A stretch of DNA of 36,211 nt, from assembly GCA_002395525.1 (NCBI GenBank), contig DGXE01000051.1, positions 1-36,211 of the forward strand, given 5' to 3'. Below the pieces are notes generated by a model. That model ran no database searches. It was not told the origin of the DNA and was given only the letters and a program-made list of their open reading frames with translations. Of this stretch, positions 17,382-25,376 are shown piece by piece. The stretch is from Ruminococcus sp. UBA4240. GTDB taxonomy: Bacteria > Bacillota > Clostridia > Oscillospirales > Ruminococcaceae. A program made the position numbers and the translations under genes. Numbering within the stretch: position 1 is the first letter of the stretch; every line of letters begins with the position of its first letter.

Positions 17382-18953
17382 ATGAAGAGATCAGCTGTTC
17401 TTATTGCCCTTGCAGCCCTTTACCTGTGTGCCTGTTCGACGCAGACAGAGGAAGGCTCTGCCCCCCTCCCGACGGAAACTGTCACGGAAAGTGCCGCAGA
17501 CTCCCTGCGGCCTGTGAGCATACCCCTTTCAAATGCCGCCAACCCCATTACAAGGAACACCACAGATGAGGGCATCCTATACGGCGGCGACCCCTGCGCC
17601 CTTGTTTCCGGGGATACCCTGTATCTCTACACAGGCCACGACATCTCCTCCGGAAATGACTATGTGATACCCGAATATCTGTGCTGGTCCACCCGTGATA
17701 TGGAGTGCTGGCAGTATGAGGGCGTGGTCATGACTATGGCTGATGTCACATGGGCAGACAAAAACTCCGCATGGGCAGCCCAGGCAGCACAACACACCGA
17801 CCCTGAAACCGGAGAGGATATGTACTACCTCTACTTCTGCTCCTGGAACTCCACCGACGGGGGAAAGCAGTCCATCGGATGTGCAGTCTCCCACAGCCCC
17901 ACAGGCCCCTTTGAGGACATAGGGCATCCAATTGTAAAAGGCTCCCTTACCGCGGATGAGACCTCCGGCTGGAACGACATCGACCCTACGGTGTGGATTG
18001 AAAATGACGGCGGCACGGAGCACCGCTACCTGATGTGGGGCAATTCAAAGCTGTACATATGCGAGCTGAATGAGGACATGACCTCGGTGAAGGATCTTGA
18101 CGGAGACGGAGAGATCACCTTCAGGCAGGACGTTCTCTCAAAGATGCCCCCGGATGCCTACACGGAAGCACCCTGGCTCTACCGCCGCCGTGATGACAAG
18201 GGCGAATACTATGGCGACTACTACCTCTTCTACGCAAACGGCTGGCGGGAGCAGATGGCATATGCCACCTGCGGCGACCCTATGACCGAGAGATTTATCT
18301 ATCAGGACGTGATAATGAAGCCCACTGCCACCTCAAACACGAACCACCCGGCAGTGGTGGACTTTCTGGGGAGCACCTGGTTTATCTACCACAACGGCGC
18401 TCTCCCCGGGGGCAGCGGTTACAGGCGCTGCCCCAGCGCAGTGCCTCTGGAATTCTATTCCGACGGTGCCGTAAAGCCTATGGAGGAAAGCGCCTGCGGT
18501 GCCTTCGGCACCCCGGCGGTCATGACCTCGTCACAGGGTGAGGTGCTCAGTCACGAATGGTTCAACAACTCCTCCTCGGATGCAGCCTACCCCTACACGG
18601 ACATCACAGTGGGCAGCGGCTTTGAAAAAAGCTCCCCCGCAGACAGTCTGTGGTGCATCACAAGGGGCAAGACCGACACCCGGGACGAATACAAAGTATC
18701 CATAGAGTCGGAGAACAAGCCCGGGCTGTACATAACCGTGAAAGACGGCAGTGTGGTGCTGTCACAGGATCATGACGGGAAGCAGGGGGCGGCACAGACC
18801 TTCCTCACCTATGAAGCCTCCGGCGGAACCGGCTTTGTGCTGTCACCTGAGACCGCACAGGGGAAATATCTTGCCATAAAGGACGGCGCCGCATATCTTA
18901 CCGATGATGCGGAGGAAGCCGTATTTAACATTACCTACGGAGAAAGCTCATGA
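17382..18953 (+). CDS. Lipid-anchored GH43 glycosidase with C-terminal AbfB-like module
   Basis: A 523-residue surface enzyme. The start was set at the ATG at 17382, where a signal peptide with lipobox LCAC (Cys18) begins; alternatives are ATG 17376 and ATG 17319, and none has a clear ribosome site. The GH43 propeller spans about 60-400 with base Asp70 (YGGDP), pKa modulator Asp201 (NDIDPTVW) and acid Glu262 (YTEAPWL). A Ca-loop-like DLDGDGEI lies at about 238-245. The C-terminal 100 residues (SIESENKPGLYITVKDG, then a second GKYLAIKDGAAYL) resemble a reduced arabinofuranose-binding AbfB/CBM42 trefoil. Activity is inferred as alpha-L-arabinofuranosidase or related on arabinan or arabinoxylan at the cell surface. 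Its stop overlaps the next start by four bases (ATGA). Confidence 0.9.
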   Translation: MKRSAVLIALAALYLCACSTQTEEGSAPLPTETVTESAADSLRPVSIPLSNAANPITRNTTDEGILYGGDPCALVSGDTLYLYTGHDISSGNDYVIPEYLCWSTRDMECWQYEGVVMTMADVTWADKNSAWAAQAAQHTDPETGEDMYYLYFCSWNSTDGGKQSIGCAVSHSPTGPFEDIGHPIVKGSLTADETSGWNDIDPTVWIENDGGTEHRYLMWGNSKLYICELNEDMTSVKDLDGDGEITFRQDVLSKMPPDAYTEAPWLYRRRDDKGEYYGDYYLFYANGWREQMAYATCGDPMTERFIYQDVIMKPTATSNTNHPAVVDFLGSTWFIYHNGALPGGSGYRRCPSAVPLEFYSDGAVKPMEESACGAFGTPAVMTSSQGEVLSHEWFNNSSSDAAYPYTDITVGSGFEKSSPADSLWCITRGKTDTRDEYKVSIESENKPGLYITVKDGSVVLSQDHDGKQGAAQTFLTYEASGGTGFVLSPETAQGKYLAIKDGAAYLTDDAEEAVFNITYGESS

Positions 18954-20539
18954 AAAAACGTATCATAGCACTTGCCGCAGCCATGCTCCTTATGTCAGCC
19001 TGCGGCACGGCACAGCAGAACACATCCGTGCAGGAGACATCACAGGAGGCAGTGGCAGAGGATATGAGCGCATATGACTTTACTGTAAGCTATGATGGGC
19101 TACCAAAGGGTAATGTGTCCTCCGGGGCATCGGTACACGACCCCTCCATACTGAAAGTCGGGGACACCTACTACATCTACGGCTCCCATATGTCCTGCGC
19201 CTCCTGCAAAGACCTTAAAACATGGCGGTTCGTGGCAGCAGGGTACAGGGAGTCAAACACCGTATTCGGGCAGATATACTCCGTATACGACAAGGCATTC
19301 GCATACGCAGGCAGCCCCAAGAGCATCATCCCCACCGATGATGCAGCAAAGGGAGGCGGGGAGCACGTATGGGCGCCCGATGTCATCTACAACAAGGCAA
19401 TGGGGAAATATGTGATGTACTACTGCACCACCTCCACATGGAACGCCTCAAACCTGTGCTACGGCATATCTGATTCCCCGGAGGGTCCCTTTGAGTGGCA
19501 GGGAGCTCTCATATATTCGGGCTTTGACAAGGAGACAATTGAGCATACGGATGTGCTTGACTATGTGGACAGGGACTATGCGGAGAAGACCTATCTCAAA
19601 GGACCCAACTACCGCTTTGAGGACTGGCCCAACGCCATTGACCCTTCGGTGTTCTACGACCTGGAGGGGAAGATGCACATGGTATACGGTTCCTGGAGCG
19701 GCGGCATATTTTTGCTTGACATCGACGAGGCGACAGGTAAGGTCATCCACCCCGAAGCAGACCCGGAGAACAGCGTGGATGCCTACTTCGGCAAGCGCCT
19801 TGCAGGGGGCGGCCATATGTCTATGGAAGGTCCCTACATCCTCCCCGACCCGGACACGGGCAGATACTACCTGTTCGTGTCCTACGGAGGGCTTAACAGC
19901 ACAGGGGGCTATCAGATACGGGTGTTCCGCTCCGACAAAGTGGACGGAGAGTACACGGATATGTACGGCAGGACACTTGACAGCGGCCTCAACAATGCAT
20001 ATTTCGGCTTAAAGCTCTCCGGCAACTATATGCTGCCTTCACTGTCAAAGGCATATATGGCAACAGGCCACAACTCCGCCCTCATCGACGATGACGGCAG
20101 GAAATACATCGTCTACCACACCAGATTTGACGACGGCTCCGAGATGCATTCCCCAAGGGTGCATCAGTATCTGCTGAACAAAGAGCAGTGGCCCTGTATG
20201 CTCCCCTACCAGTTTCAGGATGAAAGGGTGTCTGATGGGGGCTACACCAAAGAGGAGATCACAGGGCGGTACTACTTTATCGATCAGGGCACTGCCATAG
20301 ATGCAAAGATAGCGGAGCCCGTCATCATCTATCTCCGTGAGGACGGCACTGTGATCGGCGAGAACACAAGGGGCACATGGGAAACTGCCGAGGGCACATA
20401 CTACCTGTCAATAACCATAGGGGAAACGGAATACAGCGGTGTGTTCTGCGCCATGAACGACGAGGCGGGCACTCCCGTGATGACCTTCTCCGCCGTGGGG
20501 AACAACGAAAGCATATGGGGTGTAAAGTATCTTGGCTGA
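18950..20539 (+). CDS. Lipid-anchored GH43 endo-arabinanase-like enzyme
   Basis: A 529-residue lipoprotein (lipobox MSAC, Cys18). The propeller opens with SVHDPSILKVGDTYYIYGSH, characteristic of arabinan endo-1,5-alpha-L-arabinosidases. Catalytic residues: base Asp64, pKa modulator Asp231 (NAIDPSVF), acid Glu293 (MSMEGPYI). His374 in ATGHNSAL matches the buried metal-site histidine. A C-terminal beta domain (about 425-529, TGRYYFID, VIIYLREDGTVIGENTRGTW) corresponds to the extra domain of Abn2-type arabinanases. Expected role: cut arabinan backbone at the cell surface to oligosaccharides for import. ATGA overlap couples it to the preceding GH43. Confidence in GH43 is very high; the endo-arabinanase assignment rests on motifs and context. 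Confidence 0.92.
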   Translation: MKKRIIALAAAMLLMSACGTAQQNTSVQETSQEAVAEDMSAYDFTVSYDGLPKGNVSSGASVHDPSILKVGDTYYIYGSHMSCASCKDLKTWRFVAAGYRESNTVFGQIYSVYDKAFAYAGSPKSIIPTDDAAKGGGEHVWAPDVIYNKAMGKYVMYYCTTSTWNASNLCYGISDSPEGPFEWQGALIYSGFDKETIEHTDVLDYVDRDYAEKTYLKGPNYRFEDWPNAIDPSVFYDLEGKMHMVYGSWSGGIFLLDIDEATGKVIHPEADPENSVDAYFGKRLAGGGHMSMEGPYILPDPDTGRYYLFVSYGGLNSTGGYQIRVFRSDKVDGEYTDMYGRTLDSGLNNAYFGLKLSGNYMLPSLSKAYMATGHNSALIDDDGRKYIVYHTRFDDGSEMHSPRVHQYLLNKEQWPCMLPYQFQDERVSDGGYTKEEITGRYYFIDQGTAIDAKIAEPVIIYLREDGTVIGENTRGTWETAEGTYYLSITIGETEYSGVFCAMNDEAGTPVMTFSAVGNNESIWGVKYLG

Positions 20540-20840
20540 GAACAGGGATAAAAGGCGAAAGGTGAAGGCGGCAGGGTTCAGGCGCCGCTTCAACGGCTAC
20601 TATGACGGCATGAACAAAAAGCAGATAGCCGCCGACACCTTCAGGACTGTGGGGATATGGATAGCAGGCACAGTGCTTGCCTATGTGTACTGGCTGGTGA
20701 TGCTGCTGCTCATCTCCATATTCCTTGTGAATGTGTGGAAGGTGACATTCGTGCAGATACTGCGGTACTCCGCAGGTCTCGCGGCAGTCTGCTCCCTTGT
20801 GTATGCAGGGGTGCTCATCCACAGGAAGTTCTATTACTGA
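20532..20840 (+). CDS. Small membrane protein of unknown function
   Basis: A 102-residue protein starting at TTG, which overlaps the arabinanase stop by eight bases; no strong ribosome site is visible, so expression may depend on coupling. A later ATG at 20610 is the alternative start. The first 25 residues are strongly basic (NRDKRRKVKAAGFRRRF). Two membrane segments follow, about 40-68 and 76-94. The positive-inside rule puts the N-terminus in the cytoplasm. No family was recognised. As last gene before a strong terminator in the GH43 operon it probably belongs to the same function, for instance in surface enzyme handling, but this is speculative. Confidence 0.65.
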   Translation: MAENRDKRRKVKAAGFRRRFNGYYDGMNKKQIAADTFRTVGIWIAGTVLAYVYWLVMLLLISIFLVNVWKVTFVQILRYSAGLAAVCSLVYAGVLIHRKFYY

Positions 20841-20859
20841 TATATCATCACCGACGCAA

Positions 20860-20903
20860 AAACGGCGGGACATTGCTCAGGAATGAGCGCTGTTCCGCCG
20901 TTT
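20860..20903. terminator. Bidirectional rho-independent terminator
   Basis: A 13-bp stem (AAACGGCGGGACA with TGTTCCGCCGTTT, one G-U pair) encloses a second small hairpin GCTCA-GGAA-TGAGC. Plus strand continues ATTCTGTTCTT and minus strand continues TTTTTGCG, so it can end both the GH43 operon and the convergent small gene at 20984. Confidence 0.85.
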
Positions 20904-20983
20904 ATTCTGTTCTTCTGCCAAAGCACGGTCATCCCCTGCCGGCTCATATCCGACCGGATGCGGGTACACAGACTTTCCCCGGA

Positions 20984-21277
20984 TCAGATCTGTTCATTGT
21001 ACCTCTGAAACTGCTCGTGTACATTTGCCTTCATGTTGTCGTCGATCTGGTGCATCAGCTGAGTCAGCGCCTCATTGATAAGCTCCGCATCTTCCCGGGG
21101 CACGTTGTACTTCCGGTTGGTTTCATCCTGACGGGCTTTCAGCCGCTCATTTATCGCCCGGAAGGCTTTTCCGAACTCCTCTCTGCACGTCTGGTCGATC
21201 TCCTTCATGATAGGCCCCAAAAAAGGTTTGTACTGGGGGTGGGATGCTTCAAATTCTTTCAGTTCATCGAGTGTCAT
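20984..21277 (-). CDS. Small helical protein of unknown function
   Basis: A 97-residue soluble protein. The ATG at 21277 is clear because AAAAAAGGAGG ends eight bases upstream; the frame extends 21 codons further but without support. The sequence is charged and mostly helical (MTLDELKEFEASHPQYKP, FGKAFRAINERLKARQDE, EALTQLMHQIDDNMKANVHE), with no membrane segment, signal or recognised domain. It has its own promoter (21319-21347) and shares the bidirectional terminator at 20860-20903, so it is a single-gene unit. The paired amphipathic helices could form a coiled-coil dimer. No function is proposed. Confidence 0.8.
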   Translation of the reverse strand: MTLDELKEFEASHPQYKPFLGPIMKEIDQTCREEFGKAFRAINERLKARQDETNRKYNVPREDAELINEALTQLMHQIDDNMKANVHEQFQRYNEQI

Positions 21278-21318
21278 GATAATTCCTCCTTTTTTGACCA
21301 ACCGGTCGATATGTATAA

Positions 21319-21347
21319 AGTATACCGTAATTGCGTGCAAATGTCAT
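21319..21347 (-). promoter_or_regulatory. Sigma-A-type promoter of the small gene at 20984
   Basis: On the minus strand: ATGACA (21347-21342), a 17-base spacer and TATACT (21324-21319), each five of six to consensus. Start of transcription would be near 21312, giving a leader of about 35 bases. Confidence 0.75.
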
Positions 21348-21554
21348 TATCATCCTGTGAAAATTCACCAAATCTTTACATTTGTTATGTCATCCATTCA
21401 TGGTGTCCTTTTTCTTGGCACGAAGGGCACGGTTGAATTCCCTTGCATCATTCACAGCGGTGATATGCCACCACATAGGTGAAAGGGCGTACAGCGCCAC
21501 CATGGATGCTTACGGGTATCAGCCCTGCAAGTATGCACAAGCATGAAAGCTGCA

Positions 21555-21599
21555 TAAAAAGCCATAGTATCCCTGACTTGTGCATCAGAGATACTATGG
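21555..21599 (-). terminator. Terminator of the MATE-to-SDR operon
   Basis: On the minus strand CCATAGTATC pairs perfectly with GATACTATGG (10 bp, 21562-21571 with 21590-21599), an inner CTGA/TCAG adds four pairs, and CTTTTTATG follows. It begins 15 bases after the SDR stop codon. Confidence 0.8.
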
Positions 21600-21614
21600 T
21601 GGTGAGATCATGTA

Positions 21615-22376
21615 TCAGAAGCCTATGGAGCCCGTGTAAACGGAAATGTTATTCTCTGCGTGCTCCACTGCCTGTTCAAGGGTCATGCCGTAGAAGTACC
21701 CGGCGGCAAAGTTCCTGCCGGATCTTTTGTCGTCAACGAATGCGCCTACAACCACACCGGGAAGGGAGCTTGCCGGGTCGTTGGGAGCGTGCTGCCCCCC
21801 AAGATCCGTCCTGCACCAGCCCGGATCCGTAATGTTTATCATAACGTCCGTGCCGTTGTACTTGTTGGCAAGATCCATAGTCACCTTGTCAAGGGCTGCC
21901 TTGCTGGCGGAATAGCCCGCCTGCTCGGGTTCAAGGCGAATGCCGCTGGTGGTGTTGACTATGCGCCCGAAGCCCCTCTCCTGCATTTTCGGCAGGAAGT
22001 GGTACATTATCATCATGGGGGCTATGGTGTTTATGCGGAAGCTCTTCTCGTAGTCCTCAGGCGGTGTTTTCAGGTATTCCGTGCGGTATGCCACCTGAAT
22101 GCCCGCATTGTTGAGGATGATATCCACCTGCACACCCAGAGCATCTATGTCGGAGAGCATCTTCTCCACCTGGGGGAGATCGTCAAATTCAGCTCCCACT
22201 GCATAGGCTTCTACACCCAGTGCCTTTGCCTCATCAAGCACCTTGCCGCAGTGCTCTGCTGTCCTGCCCTGCAAGACAAGGTTGCAGCCCCTTTCAGCCA
22301 TGAACTTTGCGGCACCGTAGCCTATTCCTCTTGCGGCACCTGTTATGAACGCCCATTTCCCCTTAACGTCTACCAT
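21615..22376 (-). CDS. Short-chain dehydrogenase/reductase
   Basis: A 253-residue classical SDR, a cytoplasmic NAD(P)(H)-dependent oxidoreductase. The cofactor motif TGAARGIG (12-19), structural NNAG (89-92) and the catalytic set Ser144, Tyr155, Lys159 (YSASK) are all present, followed by DPGW. The Arg after Ala in the glycine motif (position 16) and QGRT at 36-39 lean towards NADP(H). ATG start follows GGAGGGATAACA, which overlaps the stop of the epimerase gene by context (2 bp gap). It is the last gene of the operon. Substrate unknown; a small sugar, polyol or carbonyl compound is a guess from its neighbours. Confidence 0.93.
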   Translation of the reverse strand: MVDVKGKWAFITGAARGIGYGAAKFMAERGCNLVLQGRTAEHCGKVLDEAKALGVEAYAVGAEFDDLPQVEKMLSDIDALGVQVDIILNNAGIQVAYRTEYLKTPPEDYEKSFRINTIAPMMIMYHFLPKMQERGFGRIVNTTSGIRLEPEQAGYSASKAALDKVTMDLANKYNGTDVMINITDPGWCRTDLGGQHAPNDPASSLPGVVVGAFVDDKRSGRNFAAGYFYGMTLEQAVEHAENNISVYTGSIGF

Positions 22377-22378
22377 TG

Positions 22379-23386
22379 TTATCCCTCCAGCCTGCTTATC
22401 TTTGCGATGACATCATCGCACCATCCGTCGAACTCCTCATCCTCCTGCTGATACTCGGGATGAGCCATCACATACTCTACCGTGCGGGTGATGCCCTCCC
22501 TTGCGGACACCCTTGCGGAAAACTCCGGCACAAGGCGCTTCACCTTTGAGTTGTCGAACACCACGGAATTGGACTTGTCCCCTGTAAGGCTGCCCACATA
22601 GTCGTATTCCTTCCCGAGCGCCGCCAGGGTCTGCGAGGATACATAGAAGGGCTTCAGGGGGACTCCCAGGACATCGGCGATATAGCCGTAGATCTCATTC
22701 CAGCTCACACTTTCATCGGAGGTGATGTGGAACGCCTCCCCTATTGCCGCAGAGTTGCCAATGAGCCCTGTGTATGCGACCGCAAAGTCGCTGTTGTGGG
22801 TGATCGTCCACAGGGAGGTGCCGTCACCGTGGATAATGACAGGCTTACCCTCCTTTATGCGCTTTACCACCTGATAGCTGCCCATTTTGCCGTGTACCCC
22901 AAGGGGCACGCTGCGCTCATCGTAGGTGTGGGAGGGGCGGACTATGGTGACAGGGAAGCCGTCCTCACGATACCTCTCCATGAGATACTCCTCGCAGGCC
23001 TTCTTGTTGCGGGAATACTCCCAGAAAGGATTTTCAAGGGGTGTCTCCTCGGTGATGACATAGCCCTTCATGGGCTTTTTGTATGCGGATGCGGAGCTTA
23101 TGTAGATAAACTGCTTTGTTCTGCCGTTAAAGAGGCGGAAATCCCTTTCAAGCTGAGCGGGCACAAATCCGATGAACTCGCCCACGCAGTCAAACTCCAT
23201 TCCCGAAAGAGCCGCTGCCGCCGCCTGTTCGTCGTTAATGTCGCACCTTATCGTCCTTACATTTTCAGGGATATCGTCGTTCCGGCTCCCTCTGTTGAGC
23301 AGATAAAGCTCGTGCCCTTCGGCTGCAAGGCGCTTTGTTATCGCCATGCTGATAGTACCCGTGCCGCCTATGAACAGTATCTTCAT
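22379..23386 (-). CDS. NAD-dependent epimerase/dehydratase family protein
   Basis: A 335-residue extended SDR. The Rossmann motif is GGTGTIS (7-13); the active pair is Tyr124 and Lys128 (YSRNK), and the Ser upstream is in YISSASAY (95-102). Unlike classic GxxGxxG sugar epimerases the motif is altered (GGTGTIS), as in the atypical branch that includes plant CSP41-type proteins. It probably acts on a nucleotide sugar or binds NAD(H) in another role. ATG start overlaps the stop of the cupin-GNAT gene by four bases, and the SDR gene follows after two bases, so translation of the three is likely coupled. Specific substrate cannot be deduced. Confidence 0.9.
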   Translation of the reverse strand: MKILFIGGTGTISMAITKRLAAEGHELYLLNRGSRNDDIPENVRTIRCDINDEQAAAAALSGMEFDCVGEFIGFVPAQLERDFRLFNGRTKQFIYISSASAYKKPMKGYVITEETPLENPFWEYSRNKKACEEYLMERYREDGFPVTIVRPSHTYDERSVPLGVHGKMGSYQVVKRIKEGKPVIIHGDGTSLWTITHNSDFAVAYTGLIGNSAAIGEAFHITSDESVSWNEIYGYIADVLGVPLKPFYVSSQTLAALGKEYDYVGSLTGDKSNSVVFDNSKVKRLVPEFSARVSAREGITRTVEYVMAHPEYQQEDEEFDGWCDDVIAKISRLEG

Positions 23387-24174
23387 TTTGTCTCTCCTTT
23401 CAGGTCAAGCACCATAAACACATCCGCCCTGTCATTGTCGTTATAGCGCTCCGTTTCAATAAATCCCAGCCCCCTGTAAAGGCTCAACGCCCTTGTATGG
23501 CAGGACATGGAATCAAGGTACATATGCTCAAAGCCCCGTTTCTTCGCCTCGTCTATGATGCGCTGAGCCAGGGAGAGCCCCAGCTTTCTGCCCTGACAGC
23601 GCCTGCTCACATACATGGTCTTGAGTTCACAATCCCTGTCTGACAGGCGTTTGAGCGCCGCCGTGCCTACTATCTCACTGTTCTCAAAGGTACAGAGGAA
23701 CAGTTCAAAGCTTCCTTCTATATCCTTATACATACGGTGTCTGCCGCTGATGTCGAACACCTTGCCGTTTTCGGCGAATACCGCTGTAAGAAAAGCCGTC
23801 ACCCTGTCCTTCATATCCGGAGAGTATTCTTCCGTGTGACAGGGGGAGACACGCTGACCGCCGAATGCGTGTACGGAGCGTGTTCCCTTCTTCACTCTGC
23901 CACCCTGCAAAGTCCCCTTTGGTATGAACAGCTCGTCCCCGGCACGGAGAAGATGCTCCGCACCGTCTATGGTCACAAGGTATTCCCCCTCCACGACTAT
24001 CATCCATTCGTCATAATCGTGGGTGTGTTCCTTTGACACCCTGTCCGCCTTATATGTCCAGAAAGCCATCTGGCTGCCGTCCGGTGCGGTGTAGTAATAG
24101 CCCTCGATATCGGGGGTGTTCTGCTGGTCGGCAGGTATCAGATTTTCCTTTCTGCACATGAACTCAGGGAACAT
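23383..24174 (-). CDS. Cupin - GNAT acetyltransferase fusion protein
   Basis: A 263-residue two-domain cytoplasmic protein. The N-terminal half (about 30-115) is a cupin with HTHDYDEWMIVVEGEY and the downstream PKGTLQGG; two His and a Glu are placed as metal ligands. The C-terminal half (about 125-258) is a GNAT N-acetyltransferase: LKTMYVSRRCQGRKLGLSLA carries the acetyl-CoA loop (QGRKLG), and ALSLYRGLGFIETERYN is the typical end. The ATG at 24174 shares one base with the stop of the alcohol dehydrogenase gene (TGATG). A cupin sensing or binding a ligand that the acetyltransferase then modifies is possible. Substrate unknown. The domain pairing is uncommon in my experience. Confidence 0.87.
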   Translation of the reverse strand: MFPEFMCRKENLIPADQQNTPDIEGYYYTAPDGSQMAFWTYKADRVSKEHTHDYDEWMIVVEGEYLVTIDGAEHLLRAGDELFIPKGTLQGGRVKKGTRSVHAFGGQRVSPCHTEEYSPDMKDRVTAFLTAVFAENGKVFDISGRHRMYKDIEGSFELFLCTFENSEIVGTAALKRLSDRDCELKTMYVSRRCQGRKLGLSLAQRIIDEAKKRGFEHMYLDSMSCHTRALSLYRGLGFIETERYNDNDRADVFMVLDLKGETK

Positions 24175-25352
24175 CACAGCTTTGCCCTTACTGCAATGCG
24201 GTATATCTCCGCTGCGTCTGCGGCTTTCAGGTGAACAAAGCCGCCGGTCTCCCCGTCGCCTATGCCGAATTTCTCCACAAGGACGGGGATATCCTCTTCC
24301 CTTGCACCCAGCTCCTCAAAGTTAATGGGCATACCGATGCTGTGCAGGAACTGTCTGAATCTCCTTATGCCCTCCAGTGCCGTTGCCTCCGGGTCGGCAA
24401 AGTCCATCTTCACCCCGAACACCCTTGTTGCCATCTGCGCAAAGCGCATAACATCGTGTTTGTACACAAACTCCATCCAGGCAGGCATAATGACCGCAAG
24501 TCCTGCGCCGTGAGCGCAATCATAAAGCCCGGACAGCTCATGCTCCAGGCCGTGGCTGTTCCAGTCCTGCTCTCTCCCCACACCCACGATGTTGTTGTGG
24601 GCTACCATTCCTGCCCACATGATATTCGCCCTGGCATCGTAATTATCCGGATCTGCTATGACACGGGGAGTTTCCTTCACCATAGTCATAAGGACGGCTT
24701 CACACAGGCGGTCGGTGATCTCCACCTCCCTTGTGTTGGTGAAGTATCTCTCAAATACATGAGCCATAATATCCGTAGCACCGCAGGCTGTCTGATAGGG
24801 GGGAAGGGTCTGTGTGAGAGCGGGATCCATAATGGAGAAGCGGGGGCGCATAAGGTCGGAGCCTGTGCCCCTTTTGAGCATACCCTCCTCCCTGGTGATG
24901 ACCGAATCCCCGGAGCCCTCGCTGCCTGCTGCGGCAATGGTCAGCACCGTGGCAACGGGAAGGGCAGCCTTTATAGGTGTGCCGCTGTACATATCCCAGA
25001 AGTCACCGTCGTAGGGAACGCCTATGGCGATAGCCTTTGCGGAGTCGATAACAGAGCCGCCCCCCACTGCAAGGATAAAGTCGATGCCCTCTTTCCTGCA
25101 AAGGTCTATCCCCTCGTAAACAAGGGTGTCACGGGGATTGGGCCGTACTCCCCCCAGCTCAAAGTGAGGGAGCCCTGCCTCATCAAGGGACTTTTTCACC
25201 GTGTCCATAAGCCCCGACTTGACAGCGGATGCACCCCCGAAGTGGACGAGCACTTTGGTGCCGCCGTACTTCTTCACAAAACAGCCTGCCTCTGCGGCAC
25301 GCCCTTTTCCGAATACGAATTCCGTGGGGCTGTAGAAATTGAAATCGTTCAT
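24174..25352 (-). CDS. Iron-containing alcohol dehydrogenase (butanol dehydrogenase-like)
   Basis: A 392-residue group III alcohol dehydrogenase of the YugJ/BdhA kind, reducing aldehydes to alcohols with NAD(P)H. The cofactor loop GGGSVIDSAKA is at 97-107. Metal ligands are placed at Asp194 and His198 (GATDIMAHVFERYF), His267 (HGLEHELSG) and His281 (DCAHGAGLAV). Full length for the family. ATG start follows AGGAGGTATCT. It lies 24 bp after the GH9 gene and is joined by a one-base overlap to the cupin-GNAT gene. It would dispose of reducing equivalents during fermentation of sugars released by the glucanase; the exact aldehyde is unknown. Confidence 0.95.
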   Translation of the reverse strand: MNDFNFYSPTEFVFGKGRAAEAGCFVKKYGGTKVLVHFGGASAVKSGLMDTVKKSLDEAGLPHFELGGVRPNPRDTLVYEGIDLCRKEGIDFILAVGGGSVIDSAKAIAIGVPYDGDFWDMYSGTPIKAALPVATVLTIAAAGSEGSGDSVITREEGMLKRGTGSDLMRPRFSIMDPALTQTLPPYQTACGATDIMAHVFERYFTNTREVEITDRLCEAVLMTMVKETPRVIADPDNYDARANIMWAGMVAHNNIVGVGREQDWNSHGLEHELSGLYDCAHGAGLAVIMPAWMEFVYKHDVMRFAQMATRVFGVKMDFADPEATALEGIRRFRQFLHSIGMPINFEELGAREEDIPVLVEKFGIGDGETGGFVHLKAADAAEIYRIAVRAKL

Positions 25353-25376
25353 AGATACCTCCTGTATGTTGAGCGG

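Larger units (their letters stand above)
21278..21614. other. Non-coding gap holding a promoter and a terminator
   Basis: From right to left it holds the terminator of the SDR operon (21555-21599), a stretch 21348-21554 in which I see neither gene nor clear signal, and the promoter and ribosome site of the small gene at 20984. An inverted GACC-GGTT-GGTC lies between that promoter and ribosome site (about 21296-21307). Confidence 0.6.
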
